DNA of 36,999 nucleotides, taken from the NCBI GenBank assembly GCA_021768625.1, contig JAETUM010000046.1:1-36999 (forward strand), given 5' to 3'. Every line of letters starts with the position of its first letter. The first letter of the stretch is position 1. The notes beneath the pieces were generated by a model. That model worked only from the letters and a program-made list of their open reading frames with translations, ran no database searches and was not told the origin of the DNA. The position numbers and the translations under genes are program-made. The DNA comes from Candidatus Stoquefichus sp. GTDB taxonomy: Bacteria > Bacillota_I > Bacilli_A > Erysipelotrichales > Coprobacillaceae. This document shows, one piece after another, positions 8,367 to 16,662 of the stretch.

Positions 8367-8918
8367 TTACATTGTTGCCCTAATAAAGGCTCGATCACTT
8401 GAACCTGCAAATAAACTTGAAATACGAGAAAATGCTTCAGCAATATCATAATTCATATCTTCATCTAACCAGTCTAAAGCAATACCAACTAATGCGCTTT
8501 TATAAAATCGTATAAGTAATTCTTTATCATGTGGATATATTGGTAAATCTTCAGTAAGAATACTCACATATTTATCAACAAAATATAAAGTCATTCGATC
8601 TAAACTGTTTAAAAAAATATCACGATGTAAGGAATGATATATATTAAGAATGGCTTTTTTTCTTGAAAGGCTATTTTGAATGATAGGGGTCATACAATCA
8701 CCTATTGAATTAAATTCATTATGACTTTTAATGATATTATCTGCTTCTTGCTTTATGACACGTTCTAATAATTCGGGGATATCTTGGAAATGATAATAAA
8801 ATGTGTTTCGATTAACATGGCATCGTTCGATAATATTTTTAACAGTTATCTTATTGTATGGTTTTTCTTCTAGCAGTTCCCAAAAACAATCTATAATAGC
8901 CATTTCAGTACGATTCAT
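8367..8918 (-). CDS. TetR/AcrR-family transcriptional regulator
   Basis: A 183-aa protein with an N-terminal TetR helix-turn-helix (ITVKNIIERCHVNRNTFYYHF, with the typical TFYYHF recognition helix end) and a C-terminal all-helical ligand domain of the TetR_C type. Two in-frame starts exist. The ATG at 8918 has AGGAGG 11 bases before it and gives MNRTEMAIID; the ATG at 8927 has practically no spacer. It diverges from the LPG-synthase-like membrane gene. A TAGA-GTT-TCTA palindrome in the shared promoter region is a likely operator, suggesting autoregulation and control of the neighbour. Confidence 0.9.
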   Translation of the reverse strand: MNRTEMAIIDCFWELLEEKPYNKITVKNIIERCHVNRNTFYYHFQDIPELLERVIKQEADNIIKSHNEFNSIGDCMTPIIQNSLSRKKAILNIYHSLHRDIFLNSLDRMTLYFVDKYVSILTEDLPIYPHDKELLIRFYKSALVGIALDWLDEDMNYDIAEAFSRISSLFAGSSDRAFIRATM

Positions 8919-8940
8919 TTTTATCATTCCCTCCTAATTA

Positions 8941-8981
8941 TTGACATAATTTTATCATGAATCTAGAGTTTCTACAAGATT
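8941..8981. promoter_or_regulatory. Divergent promoters with candidate TetR operator
   Basis: On the plus strand TTGACA (8941-8946) is followed after 17 nt by TAGAGT (8964-8969). On the minus strand TTGTAG, 17 nt and TAAAAT form a promoter for the TetR gene. The interrupted palindrome AATC-TAGA-GTT-TCTA-CAA-GATT (8960-8981) lies across both, so a bound repressor could block both directions. Confidence 0.55.
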
Positions 8982-9058
8982 TTATGTTTGTTAATAAAGT
9001 ATTGAGTGAGAGGTGAGCTATCTTGAATAAACAAAAATGAAGTAAGATATTATTACAT

Positions 9059-10051
9059 TTGATTTCAATTATATTTCTACTATCTTTAATATATTTTGTA
9101 TTTCATAGAGATTATCAAGAAATTATAAAATGTGTAAGTCAAATATCAATTTTAGAATTCTTTTATATTTTAGTAATGGGGATAGGTTATGTATTATTGG
9201 ATTCAGCATCCTATTACATAATGATTGTATTTCAATTTCCAAATTTAAAGTTCAAGCAAGCTATGAAGGTCACACTTCTTGGGGTATTTGCAAATATTTC
9301 AACATTTCATGCTGGGACAGTGCCTATACAAAGTTATTATCTTTATCGGCAAGGAATTGGAGTTGGGACTGGAATAGGAACAATGATTTTAGAATGTGTA
9401 TTTCATAAATTAGCTGTCTTTATTTATGCAATGTTTGTAATTGTAATGCATATCAATTGGCTTAGAGATACCGTTCCAGAACTTATGAAGTATATTTATT
9501 TAGGAATTGTTATAAATGCATCTATTATTTTTATTTTGTTATTATTGTGTACATGGAAAAAAGTTCAGAATATTTTATTAATAATTATTAATAAGTTACC
9601 TGATAATGAGAAATGGCATGAAAGAAAAGTAGACTGGACAGCGAACCTAGAAGCATTATATAGTGAATCAAAAAGAATATTGAAAGATCGAAAATGCTGC
9701 TGGTATGTGATTGCTACAAATTTACTTAAATTATTTTGGGTTTTCTCAATTCCATTCGTTTCTATGCACATATTAGGTTATACATCTTTATCTTTTAAAC
9801 AAACACAAATTTTATCTTCAATGATGTTTTTGATTATTGGTGTACTTCCAAATGTAGCAGGTGTTGGGCCAACTGAAGTTGCATTTCTAATGTTATTTTC
9901 GCCATATATAGGATATATTGCTGCGTCATCATCACTTGTTTTATATAGAGTGGCAGATTATTTTTGCCCTTTTATAATGAGCGTATTTGTATTTATAAAA
10001 GAGAAAAATAATCTAATGTATGATTTAAAAGAAAAGAAGTTAAGCAAATAG
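9059..10051 (+). CDS. LPG-synthase TM-region-like (UPF0104) membrane protein, 5' end disrupted by an in-frame TGA
   Basis: A predicted polytopic membrane protein with about 7-8 segments, of the lysylphosphatidylglycerol synthase TM-region/flippase-like family (GVFANISTFHAGTVPIQSYYL and GVLPNVAGVGPTEV are family-type blocks). The open frame begins at TTG 9059 with no ribosome site. Upstream, GAGGTGAG (9010-9017) is ideally spaced before TTG 9023, which reads MNKQK, then TGA at 9038, then SKILLHLISIIF in the same frame. The natural start is therefore probably 9023, with a nonsense codon at position 6. The gene may be inactive, may be restarted internally, or may be read through. metK follows 49 bp later. 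Confidence 0.75.
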   Translation: MISIIFLLSLIYFVFHRDYQEIIKCVSQISILEFFYILVMGIGYVLLDSASYYIMIVFQFPNLKFKQAMKVTLLGVFANISTFHAGTVPIQSYYLYRQGIGVGTGIGTMILECVFHKLAVFIYAMFVIVMHINWLRDTVPELMKYIYLGIVINASIIFILLLLCTWKKVQNILLIIINKLPDNEKWHERKVDWTANLEALYSESKRILKDRKCCWYVIATNLLKLFWVFSIPFVSMHILGYTSLSFKQTQILSSMMFLIIGVLPNVAGVGPTEVAFLMLFSPYIGYIAASSSLVLYRVADYFCPFIMSVFVFIKEKNNLMYDLKEKKLSK

Positions 10052-10100
10052 AGATATTATAAATATAATGAAAAAGTGTAAAATTTAAGGAGGTATTAAA

Positions 10101-11279
10101 ATGAGTAAAAAAATATTCACATCTGAATCTGTAACTGAAGGACATCCTGATAAAATATGTGATCAAATTAGCGATGCTATTTTAGATGAAATACTGAAAA
10201 AGGATCCTATGGCACATGTTGCTTGTGAGACAGTAACAACAACAGGAATGATATTAGTTATGGGAGAAATAACAACAAATTGCTATGTTGATATTCCTAA
10301 AATAGCAAGAAATGTAGTATTAGATATTGGATACAATTGTTCAGATTTTGGTTTTGATGGACATACATGTAATGTTTTAACAGCTATTGATGAACAGTCA
10401 CCCGATATAGCGATGGGAGTTAATAATGCTTTAGAAACAAGAAATAGTAATGAAAATGAAAATGGTGCAGGAGATCAAGGGATGATGTTTGGCTATGCTT
10501 GTGATGAAACAAAAGAATTTATGCCCTTGCCTATTATGCTATCACATAAACTTTGTAAACAATTAACAGAGGTTAGAAAGAATAACACATTACCATATCT
10601 TAGACCAGATGGAAAAAGTCAAGTTAGTGTAGAGTATGAAAATGATGAAGTAAAAAGAATTGACAGTATTATTATTTCTACCCAGCATTCTGATAGAGTT
10701 AGTATAGAACAGATTCGTAAAGATATCATTGAAGATGTTATTCATAAAGTTGTTCCATTGGAACTTATGGATAAAAACACAAAGATTTTTGTAAATCCTA
10801 CAGGAAGATTTGTTATAGGGGGTCCTCAAGGAGATAGTGGATTAACGGGACGAAAAATAATTGTTGATACTTATGGAGGTATGGCTAGACATGGTGGAGG
10901 AGCTTTTTCGGGAAAAGATCCAACAAAGGTTGATCGTTCTGCTGCATATGCTGCAAGATGGATTGCAAAAAACATTGTTGCAGCTGGTTTAGCAAAGAAA
11001 TGTGAAATACAAATTGCTTATGCAATAGGGGTGGCAGAACCAGTAAGTATAAATATAGATACCTTTAATACAAGTTCTTATACAGAGGAACAATTAATAG
11101 AAATTATTCATCAAGTATTTGATTTACGTCCAACTGCTATTATAAATACTTTGAATTTATGTCGACCAATTTATCGTCAAATTGCAGCATATGGGCATTT
11201 TGGTAGAGAAGATATTGATGTACCATGGGAAAAAACAGATAGAATAGATGAAATTTTAAGGGTTGCCGAAAGTTTATAA
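10101..11279 (+). CDS. metK: S-adenosylmethionine synthetase
   Basis: This is methionine adenosyltransferase, which makes SAM from methionine and ATP in the cytosol. The 392-aa protein is full length and has all the landmarks: [17 protein letters not shown] at the N-terminus, the ATP-binding [12 protein letters not shown] near residue 115 and the phosphate loop [19 protein letters not shown] near residue 260. AAGGAGG lies 7 bases before the ATG. No SAM riboswitch is visible in the 49-bp gap, so expression probably depends on an upstream promoter or a short one in that gap. Its SAM product is the cofactor of the radical SAM enzyme nearby, but SAM synthesis is universal and that link need not be functional. 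Confidence 0.98.
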   Translation: MSKKIFTSESVTEGHPDKICDQISDAILDEILKKDPMAHVACETVTTTGMILVMGEITTNCYVDIPKIARNVVLDIGYNCSDFGFDGHTCNVLTAIDEQSPDIAMGVNNALETRNSNENENGAGDQGMMFGYACDETKEFMPLPIMLSHKLCKQLTEVRKNNTLPYLRPDGKSQVSVEYENDEVKRIDSIIISTQHSDRVSIEQIRKDIIEDVIHKVVPLELMDKNTKIFVNPTGRFVIGGPQGDSGLTGRKIIVDTYGGMARHGGGAFSGKDPTKVDRSAAYAARWIAKNIVAAGLAKKCEIQIAYAIGVAEPVSINIDTFNTSSYTEEQLIEIIHQVFDLRPTAIINTLNLCRPIYRQIAAYGHFGREDIDVPWEKTDRIDEILRVAESL

Positions 11280-11344
11280 TATAAATTATTAGTTTAATTA
11301 AAAATATAATAGAAGGGAAAAGGGATTATAGCCTTTAAATGAAA

Positions 11345-11379
11345 AGCACTTAGATTCTTATGAAGTCTAAGTGCTATTT
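11345..11379. terminator. Bidirectional terminator between metK and the mupG-like gene
   Basis: A perfect 10-bp stem, AGCACTTAGA (11345-11354) / TCTAAGTGCT (11366-11375), has an 11-nt loop, AAAA before and ATTTT after. It sits between convergent genes. Confidence 0.8.
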
Positions 11380-11406
11380 TCATATAATAAATAATTTTAT
11401 TAAAAT

Positions 11407-12561
11407 TTATTTGATAATTTTAAAATGTTGACCAGGTTTAATAAAGTCTAATAACATTAATTCTTCAGGTCTAACTGTAGCAACTAAGTTACGTTCACCA
11501 TCATTAGGAATCTCAGTTAAAACAATTTCTAATTCTCCACGATAATGTGCTAAGTTATCATTAACAACTAAGACATCTCCTCTTGTAAAGAACTTTTTAC
11601 CTGGATCACGGTAAGGAATTGATTGTGATTTCAATTCTTTATTCATACTTTCAGATTCTACATATAAATCTTGTACACTCTTCTTTTCTTTGAATTTAAT
11701 TCTTGGGAATGAAGATCTTAACATAAATGATGAATGATCATAACGATCCCAATGAGGTCCAAAGTCATACATGATAAGTTTTTCATTATCAGTGATTTCT
11801 GCAACTTCATCAACTTTAATTTCTAATGCTTGATAATTAATTTTTGATAAAGCTTCTAGTTCAGCTTCAGTAGCAGGATAATTTCCAACTAAAATATCAT
11901 CAACATCACCAGTTGCTAATAAATAACGAGCTTGTAAATCTATTGGTAATCCTCTCATGATTTCTACAGTTGGTAAACCACAGAATACTTGCCAAGGACC
12001 AATTGTGTTATCATTATTACTAGAAACAAAAGCAGCAGTATGTAAATTAAGTTCTTTCCAATATCTATTAAAATCTTGGAATAAATCAAAATCAAGACCA
12101 GTATAACGTTCTGGGAAAAAGTTGTGGCACATAATCATTTGATCTTTGTTTCCACCTTGATTAATTAATAATTCTACGCCAGCATCCATACTTGCATTAA
12201 ATTCAATTTTAATGTTATATGGGTTACGAGTAAGTTGTATATCACCTTGAGTTCCAAAGTTACCATCCATTCTAATAATATCTAGTCCCAAATCAGCAAA
12301 AGGTTTAAGGTTATCAGGTGTAGCTCCAATAATTTCAAAAACTGCAGGATTTGTATCTGCGGCTACTTCAAATCCTAATTCATGAGCCTTTGCCATGAAT
12401 TCTTTAAATTGAACCATATAAGATTCTCTTTCTTCCTCTGGAATAGATAAGAAACAAGTGAAAATTCTGCTAAATCCCAAACTAGCAGCTTTTTCCATAT
12501 AAGCGTATACCTCTTCCATAGGTGTTTTATCAGGGTATACAGAAATACCAAGTTTATGCAT
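11407..12561 (-). CDS. MupG-family TIM-barrel protein (DUF871), probable 6-phospho-N-acetylmuramidase
   Basis: A 384-aa protein of the DUF871 family: a beta/alpha barrel of about 235 residues (LGISVYPDKTPMEEV at the start, FEVAADTNPAVFE, LDIIRMDGNFG, CHNFFPERYTGLD) and a small C-terminal beta domain. The characterised member, MupG of Staphylococcus aureus, hydrolyses MurNAc-6-phosphate-GlcNAc during cell-wall recycling. Length matches the family. AAAGGAGG precedes the ATG by about 9 bases. It is monocistronic, with no murQ, PTS or regulator beside it, so the recycling role is inferred from family alone. Confidence 0.85.
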   Translation of the reverse strand: MHKLGISVYPDKTPMEEVYAYMEKAASLGFSRIFTCFLSIPEEERESYMVQFKEFMAKAHELGFEVAADTNPAVFEIIGATPDNLKPFADLGLDIIRMDGNFGTQGDIQLTRNPYNIKIEFNASMDAGVELLINQGGNKDQMIMCHNFFPERYTGLDFDLFQDFNRYWKELNLHTAAFVSSNNDNTIGPWQVFCGLPTVEIMRGLPIDLQARYLLATGDVDDILVGNYPATEAELEALSKINYQALEIKVDEVAEITDNEKLIMYDFGPHWDRYDHSSFMLRSSFPRIKFKEKKSVQDLYVESESMNKELKSQSIPYRDPGKKFFTRGDVLVVNDNLAHYRGELEIVLTEIPNDGERNLVATVRPEELMLLDFIKPGQHFKIIK

Positions 12562-12666
12562 TTTCGTTTTCCTCCTTTAATAAACTCATATATTCATATT
12601 ATAGCAGTTTTTATAATATTATTTAAGACAAAAAAATATTTTCTATAAATTTTATTAGATTTGTAC

Positions 12667-12672
12667 TATAAT
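12667..12672 (+). promoter_or_regulatory. Candidate -10 element for the TagO-like gene
   Basis: TATAAT lies 24 bp before the ATG of the TagO-like gene, followed by GAGAGGAG. The corresponding -35 region (TATAAA) is poor, so only the -10 is supported. The rest of the 134-bp divergent gap shows no clear operator. Confidence 0.4.
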
Positions 12673-12695
12673 ACTAAAAAGAGAGGAGTGTTCAT

Positions 12696-14393
12696 ATGAG
12701 CTTAGAAATATGTTTATCGTTTGTTGTTACATTTCTCATAAGTTTAGCTCTTGTTCCTATTGTAGGAAAAATTTCAAAAAAACTTGGTATTATTGCTCAT
12801 GTTAATAATCGAACAATACATAAGGGAATTATTGCACGAACAGGTGGATACGCTATATATATTGCATTTTTAATAGGAGCAATGATTTTCCTAAAGACAG
12901 ACACACAAATTAATTCTATGCTTATTGGTGGATTTATTATATTTTTAACTGGATTTTATGATGATATTCATGATCTTTCTCCTAAATTTAAGATGTTAGG
13001 ACAAGTGATTGCAGCATTGATTGTTATATTTTATGGAGATATATCTTTAAAAGGATTCACTCTTCCATTTTTGCCATCACAAATTTCTTATATTATAGCA
13101 ATTATTATTACAATTGGATGGATTGTTGGTATTAGTAATGCAGTGAATTTGATTGATGGATTAGATGGTTTATGTGGGGGTATTTCTATTATCGTTTTAG
13201 TGACTATTTCATTGACATCACTCACATATGGGAGAACGGATATTTCTTCATTATCTTTATTATTAGCTGGGGCTATAAGTGGATTTTTGGTATATAACTT
13301 TCATCCTGCATCTATCTTTTTAGGTGATTGTGGAGCATTGTTTATTGGTTATATGATTGCAGTTATTTCCTTATTGGGATTTGGTTATAAGAGTTCATCT
13401 TTCTTTACTTTAGGGGCACCTATTGTTGTATTGATGGTACCTATTATGGATACATTAATTGCAATTATTAGACGTAAAGTTCATCACAAAAGTTTTAGTG
13501 AAGCAGATCGTAATCATTTGCATCATAAATTGATGTTTTCTTTAGAATTAGGACAAACAAAAAGTGTACTTATTTTATATGGTTCGACTATCTTATTTTC
13601 ATTATGTTCTTACTTATATTTATATGATAGAATTGCAGCAACGATTTTGTTTCTTACATTAATGTTACTATTTGAAATATTTGTTGAGGCAACAAATATG
13701 ATAGATCGTAAGTATAAACCAATATTAACGATTGCAAATATTTTTATTAAGAGTGAGTATTTACCTTCTATTAAAGATACAAAACCATATCGAAAAATTG
13801 CACATAAGGCAAAGAAACAATATGCGATTATTTTAGTTTTATTATTAGGAATAGTTTTTTCTTTGATTTTTATTATTAATAATGATAATGAAAAAGAAGT
13901 AAAATATGATAATAAAGTTGTTTATGAGGAATCAAAGAATGAAACAAAGATTATGGAAGATATATATAATCAGTTAAAAGTAGCTGTTAATAATGATAAT
14001 AGAGCAGATATTGGGCAATTAGTAGGAGCATACTTTATTTGTGATTATTATACTTTATCAAATAAAAGTATTAATCAAATTGGAGGAATAGATTATTTCT
14101 ATAATAATAAAAAGGATAACTTTAAAACATATGCTCAAGATGATTATTATAAAGTTGCAAATGAATATATAAATAATCATACAAATACTCAAGAAGTCAT
14201 AAATTATGAAATATTATCATATGATAAATCAACAAAAGCATTAAAGGGATTAGAGGATTATAGTTATTATGATTTAAAGATTAAACTTCATTTTAATGAA
14301 ATGAATTCAATTATTGAGTCAGATGAAATCACAACAACTGTAACTCTTATAGAAAAAGATCAAAAGTTTAGTGTTATAGCTATAGAAGAGTAA
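12696..14393 (+). CDS. TagO/WecA-like undecaprenyl-phosphate GlcNAc-1-phosphate transferase with extra C-terminal domain
   Basis: The enzyme loads GlcNAc-1-P (or a related amino sugar) on undecaprenyl phosphate to start teichoic acid or surface polysaccharide synthesis. The first 340 residues are the MraY/WecA-like polytopic core, with FYDDIHDLSPKFKML (aspartate-rich loop), NLIDGLDGLCGG, FLGDCGALFIGY and the DRNHLHHKL histidine motif. Unusually, the protein continues to 565 aa: an additional TM helix near residues 375-395 (AIILVLLLGIVFSLIFII) is followed by about 170 residues, apparently outside the cell, rich in D/N/Y/K and resembling no catalytic domain I recognise. It has its own terminator and is monocistronic. 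Confidence 0.9.
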   Translation: MSLEICLSFVVTFLISLALVPIVGKISKKLGIIAHVNNRTIHKGIIARTGGYAIYIAFLIGAMIFLKTDTQINSMLIGGFIIFLTGFYDDIHDLSPKFKMLGQVIAALIVIFYGDISLKGFTLPFLPSQISYIIAIIITIGWIVGISNAVNLIDGLDGLCGGISIIVLVTISLTSLTYGRTDISSLSLLLAGAISGFLVYNFHPASIFLGDCGALFIGYMIAVISLLGFGYKSSSFFTLGAPIVVLMVPIMDTLIAIIRRKVHHKSFSEADRNHLHHKLMFSLELGQTKSVLILYGSTILFSLCSYLYLYDRIAATILFLTLMLLFEIFVEATNMIDRKYKPILTIANIFIKSEYLPSIKDTKPYRKIAHKAKKQYAIILVLLLGIVFSLIFIINNDNEKEVKYDNKVVYEESKNETKIMEDIYNQLKVAVNNDNRADIGQLVGAYFICDYYTLSNKSINQIGGIDYFYNNKKDNFKTYAQDDYYKVANEYINNHTNTQEVINYEILSYDKSTKALKGLEDYSYYDLKIKLHFNEMNSIIESDEITTTVTLIEKDQKFSVIAIEE

Positions 14394-14418
14394 AGGAATT
14401 CCAAAAGAATTCCTTTTT
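14392..14418 (+). terminator. Terminator of the TagO-like gene
   Basis: AAAGGAATTC (14392-14401) pairs perfectly with GAATTCCTTT (14407-14416) around a 5-nt loop, and runs into TTTTT. It overlaps the stop codon. Confidence 0.8.
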
Positions 14419-14475
14419 ACATTTTAAGAAAATATATACAATAGATATAAAAATGTTATATACTAAAAAAGTAAA

Positions 14476-14660
14476 AGTTTATCATATTTGTTGGTTGAAA
14501 TATTTCATTAAACTGGAATTAGGTGAAAATCCTAAGCTGTCCCGCAGCCGTAAGAGGGAGTTAATGCAAAATGTCACTGAGAAATTGGGAAGACGCAAAG
14601 ACGTTGAACTTGAGCCGGAATACTTGCCAACATCTAAGAATACACTTTACGGAGTATAAA
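14476..14660 (+). promoter_or_regulatory. Cobalamin (AdoCbl) riboswitch
   Basis: The conserved cobalamin riboswitch core is visible in order: GGTGAAAATCC (14522 on), AAGCTGTCCCGCAGCCGTAA, GTCACTG (14573 on), TTGGGAAGACGC and the B12 box GAGCCGGAATACTTGCC (14612-14628). Downstream lie small stems (ACTTTA/TAAAGT 14644-14662; a T-rich stem at 14683-14699), so the expression platform could be transcriptional, but I cannot settle it. A 68-codon open frame through this region (14453-14659) is not a gene. The riboswitch precedes the surface barrel / DUF4430 / ECF-S operon and implies repression by intracellular cobalamin. Confidence 0.93.
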
Positions 14661-14730
14661 GTAGTTCTCGTATAAAAGAGAGAAGAAGACTGTCTTTTTA
14701 GCGGACCTACCAAATAAGGGAGGAAAGAAA

Positions 14731-15939
14731 ATGAAGAGAATTTTTACAAGTTTAGTTGTATGTTTTTTAACTGTTTTTTTAACAGTATCAAATGCGTTTG
14801 CTATAACATATGATACAAAAAAAATAGACGATGCTTATGAAAAGATTGTAGAATATTATCAGAATCATAAGACATTAGAAAGTCCTGATGAAATCATTGC
14901 TGTTGAGGTATTGGGACTAGAGGTTGAATCAGGATATCAAATACCTGATTTAGAATCACAAGACTTTGAAACATTATCAGTTGGGGATTTAACAAAGTCA
15001 ATTATTGCGTTTACATTAATTGGAAAGGATCCAAAAAATATTCAAGGAAAAAATCTTGTGGAATTATTAGAGAGTTATGTTAATGAAGATGGAACAATTA
15101 AAAATAGTTCAGGACATGGAGATGTGATTTGGACATTATTTGCATTAGAAACAATTTCATCAGACAAAGTGACAAGTGTTGCAGATCAATTGGTTAAGAC
15201 AAGTGTTGATGGTGGATATGGATATACATATGGTGGTGTTAGTTATGCTAGCCCAGATACAACAGGATGGGCTATTGAAGCTTTAACAGTAGCTGGAAAT
15301 GAAAGATATGCAAAGAGTATTCAAGATGCTAAAGATTATTTGGCTACCAAAACTGATGGTAATGCAGGATATAGATTTGATGAATATAGTAGTGCAAATG
15401 GAGATACACAATCTTGTGTTTTAGAAGGATTATTTGTTAATGATAAAAATGCTGTTATAAATGGGGAATATGATAATGGAAATGTTAATCCAATTGATGT
15501 TTTATTGTCATATCAATTAGAAGACGGTTCATTTAAATCTGAAGTTTATGATGGTTGGACACCAACAGGAGAGTATGCATTTAATGCTTATACAACAATG
15601 GAAGCAGCAAGATGTTTAGGTGCATATAAATTAGGAAGTTTTGTTTATAAAGCTAAAGCGGCTTATGATTCTTTTGAAATGAAAGAACCTGTTCATGAAG
15701 AAGAACAAAAACCACAAACTCCAAATCAAGAAGATAAGACAAAACCTGTTGTTAAAACAGAAAATGAAAAACCAGTTGTAAAGAATGAAACTCAAGAGAA
15801 GAAAAATGAAACAACTTCTCATCAAGCAAAGGTTGTAAAAACAGGAGATAGTAATGATGCAACACAATTTATATTGATGTTGATGCTTTCTGGTGGATTA
15901 TTCTTAGGATTAAAGAAGAGAAATGAAGAAAATTATTAA
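14731..15939 (+). CDS. Secreted, wall-sorted alpha-barrel (prenyltransferase/terpene-cyclase-like) protein, candidate corrinoid-binding alpha domain
   Basis: A 402-aa exported protein. A signal peptide covers residues 1-25 (KR, hydrophobic core, AFA before ITYDTKK). Residues of about 30-310 form repeated helical units with signatures of the alpha6-alpha6 barrel family, such as GGYGYTYGGVSYASPDTTGW, TQSCVLEGL and YQLEDGSF. A K/E/P/Q-rich linker follows, then VVKTGD, a hydrophobic stretch and KKRNEE, which is a variant LPxTG-type sorting signal. This fold is that of the N-terminal domain of animal intrinsic factor and transcobalamin. Its position directly under a cobalamin riboswitch makes a corrinoid-binding role likely; enzymatic terpene cyclisation is unlikely for a wall protein. 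The next gene starts inside its last 17 bases. Confidence 0.82.
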   Translation: MKRIFTSLVVCFLTVFLTVSNAFAITYDTKKIDDAYEKIVEYYQNHKTLESPDEIIAVEVLGLEVESGYQIPDLESQDFETLSVGDLTKSIIAFTLIGKDPKNIQGKNLVELLESYVNEDGTIKNSSGHGDVIWTLFALETISSDKVTSVADQLVKTSVDGGYGYTYGGVSYASPDTTGWAIEALTVAGNERYAKSIQDAKDYLATKTDGNAGYRFDEYSSANGDTQSCVLEGLFVNDKNAVINGEYDNGNVNPIDVLLSYQLEDGSFKSEVYDGWTPTGEYAFNAYTTMEAARCLGAYKLGSFVYKAKAAYDSFEMKEPVHEEEQKPQTPNQEDKTKPVVKTENEKPVVKNETQEKKNETTSHQAKVVKTGDSNDATQFILMLMLSGGLFLGLKKRNEENY

Positions 15940-16660
15940 TTTATTATCAAAAATGGATAAAACAAAAAGAATTGTAATATTATTTATTACAATTTCTTTT
16001 GTTTCTATTATAGGTATATCGTGCTATCGTTCTATAAATAAAAATCAACCAGTAGAGCAAGATATTGTTATTAATGATTCTTATAAAGATGAATCAATAA
16101 ATAATGATGATTCTTCTCAAGAAGAAGTCAAAAAGGATACTGAAAAGAAAGATCCAGATCAAGAAAAGCAAGTTATTGAAAAAGAGAATAACTCTCAAAC
16201 TCAGAAAAAAACAGAAAACAAGAAACAAAATAATAATGATGTAAAGACAAGTCATTCCCAAGAAGTTAATAAAAAGAATGAGACAAATAAAGAGGAAAAT
16301 AAAGAGCCACAAGAGAAACCAGATAACCAAACAAAACCACCTGTAGTAGTTGATTCTATTCAAATAAAAGTAGAAGGTATGGGACAAACTATGATGAGTG
16401 GAAAATTAGAAATAGATGAAAATAGTACAGCATTAAGTGTTTTAAAGACTTTGGCATCAAACAATAATGTGCGTATATTAACATCAGGTTTTGGATCTAT
16501 GACCTATGTAAGAGGTATAGGCGATTTAGTTGAGAAAGAACATGGTAATGGATCAGGATGGATGTATAAGGTTAATGGAACGTCTCCAAATATAGCTGCA
16601 GGAGGTTGTTCTTTAAAAAATGGAGATTCTGTTGTTTGGTATTATGTGTATAGTGATTAG
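15923..16660 (+). CDS. Membrane-tethered DUF4430 (transcobalamin C-terminal-like) protein
   Basis: A 245-aa surface protein. Residues 16-35 form one hydrophobic membrane segment after KMDKTKR. Residues of about 38-140 are a charged, low-complexity spacer rich in K, E, N, Q and D that could cross the peptidoglycan. Residues 145-245 are a DUF4430 domain (LSVLKTLASNN, the diagnostic NGSGWMYKVNG, GDSVVWYYV). DUF4430 is related to the beta domain that closes over cobalamin in intrinsic factor and transcobalamin. A Cys at residue 34 (GISC) does not fit a good lipobox, so a TM anchor is more likely. It overlaps the barrel gene by 17 bp, which suggests translational coupling and joint action. Confidence 0.85.
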   Translation: MKKIINLLSKMDKTKRIVILFITISFVSIIGISCYRSINKNQPVEQDIVINDSYKDESINNDDSSQEEVKKDTEKKDPDQEKQVIEKENNSQTQKKTENKKQNNNDVKTSHSQEVNKKNETNKEENKEPQEKPDNQTKPPVVVDSIQIKVEGMGQTMMSGKLEIDENSTALSVLKTLASNNNVRILTSGFGSMTYVRGIGDLVEKEHGNGSGWMYKVNGTSPNIAAGGCSLKNGDSVVWYYVYSD

Positions 16661-16662
16661 AT

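Noticed and set aside
9023-9040. Full reassignment of UGA to tryptophan
   Set aside because: Most long genes use TGG for Trp and contain no in-frame TGA, so general recoding as in Mollicutes is not supported; only avoidance as a stop is kept as a finding.
9130-9408. 92-codon frame inside the LPG-synthase-like gene
   Set aside because: Different frame over a strongly supported membrane-protein frame; no ribosome site.
10052-10100. SAM riboswitch before metK
   Set aside because: The gap to the preceding gene is only 49 bp and contains no S-box features.
14453-14659. 68-codon open frame before the barrel gene
   Set aside because: It lies wholly across the conserved core of the cobalamin riboswitch and has no ribosome site.
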